This document shows, piece after piece, positions 9,374-16,443 of a DNA stretch of 16,443 nt. The stretch comes from Chalciporus piperatus. Lineage: Eukaryota; Basidiomycota; Agaricomycetes; Boletales; Boletaceae. The notes under the pieces are model-generated. The model saw nothing but the letters and a program-made list of their open reading frames with translations. It was not told the DNA's origin and did not search any database. The position numbers and the translations under genes are program-made. Location of the stretch: contig JBBPTG010000399.1 in NCBI GenBank assembly GCA_038093975.1, positions 1 to 16,443 of the forward strand. The letters run 5' to 3'. Position 1 is the stretch's first letter. Each line of letters begins with the position of its first letter.

Positions 9374-9897
9374 CGTAGGTGTTGTTTGTCCTTGTTGAAT
9401 CCAGAGGGTCTTGCATAACATTCGTACACACTCTCACTGCTCGATCTAGACTCTAGAGTCGCTAGCAGTAGGAGAACGCGCAGAGCCTCAAAACAGACCA
9501 CACGATGAGGACGTGGTTGGTCGGTGTAATAGTGGAGACAATGACGCCGACCCGCAAATCGTGTCTAACATGATCCAGAACTTTTGGCCAGACCAAGTAC
9601 GCTGACGGTGAAGGAATTGAAATTCCTGGCCACCAGAATACACTTCTCCGGCTCTTTATGCCAGATTGCGTGCGCTGATCGCAGAACAGAATACCTCACA
9701 TAATGTGCCCTCAACATTTACAATCAATACAGTGAGTCCCGCTGGCTCCAGTGATCCGTAAGTGTTGACGTAAAGTTGTTAGGCCTCACCGGAAATTGCA
9801 ATGGTTCGGGAACATGAGCTGCGCCAAATCTGCGCACACTGGCTGCTGGCACCACCTTGGTCTTCATCCCCACTCTTGGGTGCCTAGTGGAGACCAA
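9374..9897. other. intergenic region between divergent SWC5 and F-box genes
   Basis: This 524-bp stretch should hold both promoters. A short palindrome GACTCTAGAGTC (9450-9461) and a small hairpin GGAATT-ga-AATTCC (9613-9626) are visible, but both are short enough to be chance. In-frame sequence upstream of the F-box start reaches an ATG at 9814, but its composition looks noncoding. Confidence 0.5.
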
Positions 9898-11666
9898 ATG
9901 TTCCTACGCAAAAACCGACCAGTACTCCCGTTCGATGTTCTCTTCCACATTGTTCAGTGCGTCGACACTGAGGACTGCGAGTTGCTCTACGCTCTTGCTC
10001 AGACCTGTCGAACCTTGCGCGATCCCGCTCTGGGGAAATTGTGGCACACTCAAGATTCACTGACACCATTCTTGCTGCTCCTACCGCGCCGATACCGAAT
10101 ATTGAAGAAGCATAGCTACACTGGTCCGGTATGTACCCTAGCCTCAGTTCGTCTGCTTCCAGCGTGTGACCCTTTGTCTAGTATCTGTCGCTACATAGAG
10201 ATATAGAAGATGTTATATATCGCGAAGGTTTCCCGCAGCTGGCCCAGGCCCGTATGACCAACTATGCCAAACGCATCAAAAGACTCCACGGATTCTCTTC
10301 CTGGAAGTACGGTGCCGATCCAAAAACGACACTATTCATGTTCGGAACCCTTCCACGCCTTCTTGGCACCGACTGCCTGTTCCCGAACCTCACGGACCTC
10401 ACTTTGATAGACGATGAAGAATCATCGAGCATCTTTGGAATAGATCCACTGAACCCCAATGTCCACCGGATTCTCACACTGCTTGCACCGGGTCTCCAAT
10501 TCTTGAATGTCAGCGTTGGTAACGATGAGTCTCTCCGTTACTGCGCAGCTCCCTTGGTCGCCGAGGTCCTCCGAAGGTGCAGGAAGTTACGTACTCTCAC
10601 AGTAGTCTCCAGTAAATCGCTTTGGGGCAACGACTCGTCACAACTACCGGTGGTTATCGACCTTCGCACCTTTTTCCGGACACCGGAAGCACTCGAGGAG
10701 CTCGCTTCGTTGGCAGCTCATTCCACATTCCTGAAAGATGTCACCATCACTACGAACTATCGCACTAATCTTGTGGCAACACCATCTACTGTGCATTTAC
10801 TTGGATATTTCAAGTCCATCCGTACCCTTTCGCTCACCCTGTATGACCTTGATGGGACACTCAAGCAAGTCATATCTCTCGAAAGCCCAAGCTCTGTCTT
10901 CCCTGAACTGGAGCGCCTGAGGCTCGGAGTCTTCTCGCTTGCCACTGCAACGTGGTTCTTCGACTCATGCGCTTCCACGATGATCGAAGAAATCTACATC
11001 CAGCTTGAAGTGGACCTTTCCCTCGAAGGTCTTACACGCTTTATCTCCTCTCTGGAACAATTTCGGTCAAAGTTGTCGCATGTTACCGAGTTGGGCGTTC
11101 GAGCGACCGGTCTCTCCAAGTATCCTGGCGATTATAACATCGTAAAAGAGTCCCACCCGCTCTTTCAATCCCTAATCTCCACCCTCTCCCGAGTCTTCCC
11201 CCACCTTCGCAGGTTGAAACTGAAACTCTTCCCTCGTCCCATTCACGACTGGGACATCGGGTTCCTCCATGCTCCCGACATAATCACCATCGGTGATGCA
11301 TTTCCAGAACTTGAAGTGCTGAAGGTGATTGTTGGCGTCCCTGATAACAACCCAACTTATATATCCCTACGGGACGTCATCGATTTCGCTCACCGATTTC
11401 CAAAGATCCGTGAACTGGGAGTGGAGCTTGACAACATGGAGAGTTTCTACAAACATCTGGAGGATAAATCGACGGTGGTTTCGTCTGTGGAGAGCGGGCT
11501 ATGTGTCCTCCAGGTGAACGAATCGTCCTTTCCGAAAGCGACACAAGAGGACATCGCTGCATACCTTCGGAAGCATCTTCCTCATCTTCGTGCTGTCAGA
11601 ACATATCAGTGTTCGCAGCACTGCGATAAATGGGAGACGGTCAGTCAGCTGTTGAATGCCAACTAG
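9898..11666 (+). CDS. F-box protein with leucine-rich C-terminal region
   Basis: Two exons, 9898-10128 and 10182-11666, are joined in phase across a 53-nt GT-AG intron, giving 571 residues. The F-box is at about residues 8-50: RPVLPFDVLFHIVQ, then LLYALAQTCRTLRDPALGKLW. The remainder has irregular leucine-rich spacing (FPNLTDLTLID, CRKLRTLTVVSS, FPELERLRLGVF, FPHLRRLKLKLF, FPELEVLKVIV, FPKIRELGVELD), typical of the very large Agaricomycete F-box family. Such proteins bind Skp1 through the F-box and present targets to SCF ubiquitin ligases; the target here is unknown. The start is uncertain: I prefer ATG 9898, directly before the F-box, over the in-frame ATG 9814, which adds a Cys/His-rich, coding-poor stretch. 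The gene converges with SRP19. Confidence 0.88.
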
Positions 11667-12231
11667 CCCATGTGGTGGACATGATGTCAATATATATCTT
11701 TGACGTCCTCGTACAGTCAAATTGATGGCAGATCGTCTCACTGTCTCTCATATTAGCTCTGCGACTCTCCACACGCCATGCGATCCGTTTGCAAGGGTGA
11801 AAACATGCCCCCGCTGACGAACTACTCTACGGCCACTCCTTTGCATATACTGCACATACGGTACTGGTCACATCTACCCAATCCATTAATACCTACTGGT
11901 CGTAGAGTACTTTACTCGTATAGTAGACTTATTTAAACCCTAGTACAACGCCGGCTAGCAGATATTCTTGACGAGAAATACGACGGTTTCACTGACAGAT
12001 TGGTGGTTTTAGGGCTTGCACGCCCGGCGCTTCGCGGGTGTTGCGCATCACCACTAGATCCGTTGAAGAGGATCTTTATCCCTACGCTCTGTGGTTGCGC
12101 CTTCGCTCATCGTCATCCCAGTCGGTGAAATGAACTAAATGATCTGAAAAAGGGACTGGCGATGGATTGGAATACATATGTAGATGCTTCTCTCATATCT
12201 ACCACAAACAGAAAACCCCACGCGCCCAAAA
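11667..12231. other. intergenic region between convergent genes
   Basis: These 565 bp separate the stop codons of the F-box gene and SRP19. No coding frame, RNA gene or mobile element was recognised. A GC-rich patch around 12010-12055 can form small stems but matches no RNA family known to me. Confidence 0.5.
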
Positions 12232-13334
12232 TCACCCTCTCACCCTCATCACCTTCCGTTTGCCCTTCTGCAATCCCCCCATCCCTGGACCCCCCGGACC
12301 CTGATCCTGCTGCGCATTCATCCCCGCCTTGACAGTATCTATCAACACCCCCGTAGCCAAAGCAGGCGAGTAAGGCGATACGCGACTCGCGAGAGGTGGT
12401 TCGGGTTGGGGAGGTGCTGGGAGACGACTGGTTTTCTGTGGTAAGAGGGGTGCATTGGTACCGGCTTTGGGTTTGGCGGGTTGCTTGCCTTTGGTGGAGG
12501 TGGGTGCTTTGGTGCTGGTGGTTGTGGCGGCTGTGGGAACGGGGAGGGAGAGAGTGGTGTAGGGAGGTTGGGGGATGTTGTCGGGTTTTATACGTTGGAT
12601 TTGGAGTGAGATCATTTCCAACAATTGCCGTTCTGTCGTTCGTCGCAAATCATATATATGCATAGGATGTGAAAGGGGAGCGAGTCGGCGTTGGTTACAA
12701 TTTCAATCAGCACGCATGAGAGGACAGAGGAGATGGATGGGGATGGAAAAAACGCACTGGTTTTGATAGTGCTATTGACGAGCCTACCGTCCTTCTTCCA
12801 TTGTACACGTACGCGCCCTGGGTTCTCCCAATCGCGAGGATGGGACTTGTTCACTTCGTGTAACGTACCGAGTCCGAGGCGATTAGTGGCGTCTGCGATA
12901 TCTTTACTCAGAGGCCACCAAACGCTCTTGTCTCGCGATATCCTACGTTCGCCACGACCATAAGGCCGTTTTGCGTCGATGTATATGGGGTATATGCACG
13001 TCCACCTGTGAATGGGGTGTGTGGATAAGTGGGGCCAAAATGAGGGATAGGTAACGAAGATAAATGCAACATACGTTTTATACGGCGTGATGTCCGTGAT
13101 CGTGTTTGTCGGTGGGTTTGGAGACGATCCCAACGCAGGTGGAGGACGGAGCTGAGAGTGTGAGGGGGATCCTGGGCCTGGGTCGTCGGCGTCATCTGAG
13201 CTGGCTTCGTCGTCCGATGCACCGATCTCTTCGATGAGTGCTCCGCGAGCGCTGCTCTTGAGCAATGGCCGCGAAGGGAGTGGGAGGTCGGTGTCGTCGT
13301 CGAACTCTTCGATGACTGCTGTACGGCGGGACAT
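12232..13334 (-). CDS. SEC65: signal recognition particle 19 kDa subunit (SRP19/Sec65)
   Basis: Exons on the minus strand are 13334-13075, 13005-12758 and 12632-12232, with GT-AG introns of 69 and 125 nt, in phase, giving 302 residues. SRP19 binds the tip of helix 8 of SRP RNA and helps load SRP54 for targeting of nascent proteins to the ER. The core is at about residues 88-190: WTCIYPIYIDAKRPYGRGER, then RRISRDKSVWWPLSKDIADA, LGLGTLHEVNKSHPRDWENP, GRVRVQWKKDG and KRQLLEMISLQIQ. The N-terminal 85 residues are an acidic, disordered-looking extension (VIEEFDDDTDLPLPSRP, EEIGASDDEASSDDADD), and the C-terminus is a long Pro/Thr/Gly-rich tail ending KGKRKVMRVRG. It is larger than animal SRP19 and close to yeast Sec65 in size. 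Intron 2 is about twice the usual length here. It is divergent from the JTB-like gene across only 65 bp. Confidence 0.95.
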
Positions 13335-13399
13335 GGTCGTGTCGGTGTGGAGAGACTGGCAGACGCGCGTTCTCACGCTGGGTTGCAGATGCTTTCATC
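13335..13399. promoter_or_regulatory. very short divergent promoter region (SRP19 / JTB-like)
   Basis: Only 65 bp lie between the start codons of two divergent genes whose products both belong to the secretory pathway. The transcription units must overlap or have very short leaders. No TATA box is visible. Confidence 0.5.
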
Positions 13400-14038
13400 A
13401 TGTCCTCGACGTCAATCTCGTCGGCGACGGGTGCAACGATGATTCAGATACTGTAAGTAACAAATAACTCGGTCGTCGTGAATGCATGAGTTCACCGTTG
13501 CTGTTGCAGATTCGTGCTGTTGACGTTGTTACAGATCGTCGCTGCGGTGGCTGAACCCAACGCCTCAACCACACCGCTGGCCGTGTGTGTTCCTTTCGGT
13601 GAATGCGAGCCATGCCCGCAGGATGCGGTCAGTTCTCTATGATCTTTCTAGTGTCAGAAATGTCTCAGACGTCCTGCTTCTCCGCAGCTGCACGAGCCGT
13701 TCTGCCAACCCTTCGGTAACCGGCGCCTCATGCACTGTTCTCCTAACCGAACAGCCTCAAGTCCCTCGACTGGGGAGCCCTTACCGTCATGGTACCCTTA
13801 CCCCACCTCCAAGCCGTCTAACTCGCCCGTCCATGGAGAAACCCCTGCATGGCAGTCATGTGGACGAATTCCCGCTCAAGAGCAGGGTGACTTTTACGAA
13901 TTTGTGGCGTGCAATACCTTCTTCGCCGCGGTTGCGCTGAGCGTGGCGTTCATTCGTTCGAGAAGGGTGGAGGCGAGACAAGCAGGTCGGCTTGCTGCTC
14001 GGATTGGTCTCAGACGGACGGCAATGGATACACGATGA
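13400..14038 (+). CDS. small Cys-rich single-pass membrane protein, JTB-like
   Basis: Exons are 13400-13452, 13510-13627 and 13688-14038, with GT-AG introns of 57 and 60 nt, in phase, giving 173 residues. A hydrophobic N-terminal segment (about 14-32, ILFVLLTLLQIVAAVA) looks like a signal peptide. A cysteine-rich lumenal part follows: C44, C50, C53, C63, C74, with VCVPFGECEPCPQ and EPFCQPFGNRRLMHC. It has possible N-glycosylation sites at N35 and N77, a Pro/Ser linker, SCGRIP (C115), then FYEF and a transmembrane helix (about 129-146). A basic cytosolic tail (RSRRVEARQAGRLAARIGL) ends the protein. This order (signal, Cys-rich domain, SC motif, aromatic F-x-x-F before a single helix, short basic tail) resembles the animal JTB protein (jumping translocation breakpoint). 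The resemblance is recalled, not computed; a fungal-specific family with the same layout is the alternative. Confidence 0.8.
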
Positions 14039-14464
14039 TGTGGTGTTGATTTGGCGAGTTGTGGGTGTAGTGTAGGATTACTTTGGTCATGATCGTGTGA
14101 TGCCCATAGATGAATGGACGGAGTGAGTGCTGTTTTCTATAGTACAGATGCAACGATGTTGTTTAATCAAAAGTATGCAGCTTCTGGGTGTGGCTGCTCT
14201 TCGGACATGCATTTTGGGTTGCATCTAGGTTCATGAAGAGTTCGGAACCTTGCGTTGAGGCACGCAAGATGATAGGCGGACGAACACAGCAACGTGATGG
14301 AAGCTGAGGCGTGTATCGACGGAGATGGGATTTTGCGGCGAGGCAGAGCATTCTACTTGGACGTACTGTCATGGAGAGACCGGCAGTCGAGAGTCGTTGT
14401 TCTATCACCAGAAGCTCGACGCTGTGTACAATAGGCTTTATACAAAATGCATTGTTCTTTGATT

Positions 14465-14504
14465 CAAGGACAATCAATATGATGATTGCAATGATTGTTC
14501 CTTG
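14465..14504. repeat. imperfect inverted repeat
   Basis: CAAGGACAATCA (14465-14476) and TGATTGTTCCTTG (14492-14504) are complementary except for one extra T, with a 15-nt spacer. It lies about 430 nt past the JTB-like stop codon and just left of the 17-bp repeat. Confidence 0.5.
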
Positions 14505-14525
14505 TGGACTAAGCGTGGCGATCGG

Positions 14526-14542
14526 TATGAGGGGCCGGACTG
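14526..14542 (+). repeat. 17-bp direct repeat, copy 1
   Basis: TATGAGGGGCCGGACTG occurs here and again at 16380-16396 in the same direction. In this copy a related string, GGTCCCGGATGGACAAAAAA, follows within 20 nt. It resembles the sequence around the second copy, which runs GGGGCCGGACTGGACAAAAA. Two such matches are hard to explain by chance. Confidence 0.65.
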
Positions 14543-14979
14543 TATAGTGGTCCCGGATGGACAAAAAAGAAAAGAAAATACTTTACATAAAAGATAAATG
14601 GTTTTTGATCCAGTTCTTGCAAACGCTCTCGGAAAATTGAAATCGTGCTGACTAATGGTGGCGGTGCTACCAACCCAGCGTCATTCCACGCGTAAGCCTA
14701 GTATGAATACTCCTTTGTTCTCCATCGACGAGAATCAGATTTCCAGTTTATCGGACCAAGCGCCAACACGACTCCGAAGGGCGTTTACCTTTGTTGCTCC
14801 ACTGCCCGGCTGTCGAATACATATTCGCGAAGACTAAAGCCGATGATCTCGGAGGTGAGCCTGACACAACTTTGGTAGGCCTAGATGCTGTCCGTGCAAA
14901 AGAGAACAGTTCTGTTTCCTGGGTTGCTAATTTCAACTTGCCTCATGGTCCGAACAATGGTGACGAGGCATCAGATGAA

Positions 14980-15710
14980 GAAGACGAAGGTCCCAGGGCG
15001 AAGCAAACCAACCCTGCCAGAGTCGACTCTGAGTCGTCCAGGATTATCTGGACCAAACCGCCGCAGTTCCAGGTTCGTCTGAATGCGCAGCAGTGGTTGA
15101 GGTACCTTCGACACAATACACCGACGCTTCCATTCCGATCAGCGCCTGCCAATCAACGATCAAATCTGTCATCTGCAACAGCTCCAGCTCTTCTACGTCT
15201 ACTGAAAGTGTACAAACCGAGTGCTGCGCAAACCGTCACCGTCGGTGTAGTCGGGTTCCTCAACATCAGCAAGAGTGGTTTGATCGACTCTGAAACGATC
15301 AAAGGTCCATTCTGACTCTCATATATGTATCGAATCTATAGTTTTACTTTACCCTCGACCAGGCCTGCCGCCTGCGCTGTCGCGGCTCAGCCTGGACATA
15401 CCAAGGAACTACAAACCGTACAACTGGAGCGCGGTCTCAAGACCATCGATTCACCAGGAGTCGTGTTCGACGAAGACGAAGACCAGAAGAGTAGTGTATT
15501 GCTTCGGAAGGCCGTCAGAGTCGAGTATGATCCGATCGCCATCGGTGCGTCTTTTACTCGCTCATTCAAAACCACGGTCGACTTGATGACGCGAACCGGC
15601 ACGGTTGCATAGTGGAAGGAAATACTTGTCCGAACAACTCAGGCGATGATGCAACCTCCCCGATTTCTCGAACACGCTCGAGTTTCGTCGAGCATCGAGT
15701 GAGCGTCCCC
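14980..15710 (+). pseudogene. decayed Grn1/GNL3-Nug1-type nucleolar GTPase fragment
   Basis: The family is circularly permuted nucleolar GTPases needed for 60S ribosome export. Recognisable pieces in order are LNAQQWLRYLRHNTPTLPF (from 15080), LSSATAPALLRLLKVYKPSA, VTVGVVGF followed by a damaged G1 loop, CAVAAQPGHTKELQTVQLE (from 15370), the G3 motif IDSPGVVFDEDEDQKSS, and DPIAI. After a likely intron (15556-15630) come traces of the next exon. Damage is clear: the P-loop reads GFLNISKSG, lacking the PNVGKS glycine; a small deletion after it leads to a TGA at 15313-15315; a 7-nt duplication (CGCCTGC) lies near the following exon start; and a one-base insertion at about 15634 shifts the frame. 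Introns remain at family-like places, so this is a DNA-level copy, not a reverse-transcribed one. The N-terminal domain and C-terminal third are missing. Homology upstream of 15070 is weak. Confidence 0.75.
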
Positions 15711-16326
15711 TCCCTGCAGTCAGTCCCTTTTCATCGTGAAGAGCTTGTAGAGCAGGAGATCGACTCGGAGGTCGTCCCATCAGACGTCATCCTTAATTCA
15801 CAGCGAGATAGGCATAGCCCTTGACGCCTTCTCCACGAGAGCACTGGTAGAACATGTCGACATCGTTACTCGTGTAATCTTGCCACATTATCATTAACAA
15901 TCTGTTGTGGAACTGATACAATGAACGCCACGGCGGATCTTTTGATGGCTCTGGTTGGATCAATCAGATGCAGGACACATGGAGGTAAGATATATACAAT
16001 CTAATTGAGGATATGGAGTATGCAGACACCCCAAGTGATTACAGTAGCGAGAGAGAAGTGTCCGTGTCATGTTACCGTGACATTGCTTAGACATCTTTCA
16101 AGTTCAAAGTGGAAACATCAGCTCCCCAAGGATGTACAGAGCAGCCACATGCTATCATCCCTGAGATGGTTAGCATTAGGGTTGTTCGATCGGTTTGAGG
16201 GCGGGTCCCTACCATATCACGATAGCGGTCCTCTACCCATCCTTTCCTCTGACCTCAGGGGTATTTCCTGAAATGGTGGAAACTTCTTTCTTAGACGATT
16301 TTTTTCAAAATCCAAATCTTTTCGAC
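15711..16326. other. gene-poor region right of the pseudogene
   Basis: No recognisable coding frame, RNA gene or transposon protein is seen in this 616-bp stretch. Sequence homologous to the GTPase fades at about 15700. Remaining open frames are short and have noncoding-like composition. Confidence 0.45.
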
Positions 16327-16443
16327 CGTGATGCGAAAACAATCCAACGAAAACACAATTATTTATTTTTGTCCAGTCCTATGAGGGGCCGGACTGGACA
16401 AAAATAAATAATTGTGTTTTCGTTGGATTGTTTTCGCATCACG
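16327..16443. repeat. perfect 53-bp inverted repeat at the window end
   Basis: Arm 16327-16379 is the exact reverse complement of arm 16391-16443, with an 11-nt spacer (tatgaggggcc). The arms are AT-rich (ATTATTTATTTTTGTCC). The window stops exactly where the right arm stops. This may be two element ends head to head, a hairpin-forming repeat, or an assembly or library fold-back at a contig end. Confidence 0.9.
16380..16396 (+). repeat. 17-bp direct repeat, copy 2
   Basis: This second copy of TATGAGGGGCCGGACTG spans the 11-nt spacer and the first six bases of the right arm of the terminal inverted repeat. The spacer is therefore part of a repeated sequence and not random filler between arms. 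Confidence 0.65.

Larger units (their letters stand above)
14039..14979. other. gene-poor region left of the pseudogene
   Basis: It follows the JTB-like stop codon. It holds an imperfect inverted repeat (14465-14504), one copy of a 17-bp repeat (14526-14542) and an A-rich patch (14560-14600). Open frames here (for example 14791 onward) have no recognisable domain before about 14980. It may be part of a decayed mobile element, but no transposase or terminal repeats were found. Confidence 0.45.

Noticed and set aside
9450..9461. 12-bp palindrome GACTCTAGAGTC as an operator
   Set aside because: Perfect 12-mers occur by chance in a window of this size, and nothing else marks the site.
12010..12055. 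GC-rich patch with small stems as a structured RNA gene
   Set aside because: The stems are short and interrupted, and no box motifs of known RNA classes were seen.
2745..16220. Shared 14-mer CCCTACCATATCAC in exon 4 of the nine-exon gene and near 16207
   Set aside because: A single 14-base match within 16 kb is expected about once by chance, and the flanks do not match.
1..16443. Biosynthetic cluster, defence system, CRISPR array or viral insertion
   Set aside because: The recognised genes are unrelated housekeeping types, repeats are not regularly spaced, and no synthase, transporter, integrase, reverse transcriptase or capsid motif was seen.

Overview
This window looks like a contig from a filamentous basidiomycete, most likely an Agaricomycete. 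The signs are many short GT-AG introns (mostly 50-66 nt), tight gene spacing on both strands, and gene types typical of mushroom genomes (MYND-finger/helical-repeat protein, F-box/LRR protein, DUF7137 membrane protein). There are no bacterial-type operons, Shine-Dalgarno sites or CRISPR arrays. All exon models were made by hand from reading-frame phase and splice signals.

Left part (1-3527): the 5' end of a minus-strand gene, probably an IKS1-type kinase, runs off the left edge. Divergent from it is a DUF7137 membrane protein gene (397-1145) whose true start is unclear. A weak three-exon model for a 100-residue protein follows (1416-1815). Next is a TATA-box promoter driving a nine-exon gene for an unrecognised 215-residue protein (2414-3527).

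Middle part (3528-9373): about 1.1 kb without a convincing gene holds two strong inverted repeats. A Bin3/MePCE-type RNA methyltransferase (minus, 4599-5660) is divergent from a 761-residue MYND-finger protein (plus, 5795-8244). The latter converges with SWC5 (minus, 8456-9373), the BCNT subunit of the SWR1 chromatin remodeler, which seems to need one GC-AG intron.

Right part (9374-16443): an F-box protein with a leucine-rich C-terminus (9898-11666) converges with SRP19/Sec65 (minus, 12232-13334). SRP19 shares a 65-bp divergent promoter region with a small cysteine-rich single-pass membrane protein resembling JTB (plus, 13400-14038). The last 2.4 kb is decayed: it holds an intron-retaining pseudogene fragment of a Grn1/GNL3-Nug1-type nucleolar GTPase (about 14980-15710). 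A 17-bp direct repeat lies on both sides of it. The window ends exactly at the end of a perfect 53-bp inverted repeat with an 11-nt spacer, which is either a repeat end or an assembly fold-back.

The genes are mostly independent housekeeping functions (RNA capping, chromatin, protein targeting, ubiquitin ligase adaptor). No multi-gene system such as a biosynthetic or defence cluster could be supported. The least explained items are the 215-residue protein, the JTB-like protein, and the repeat/pseudogene block at the right end.
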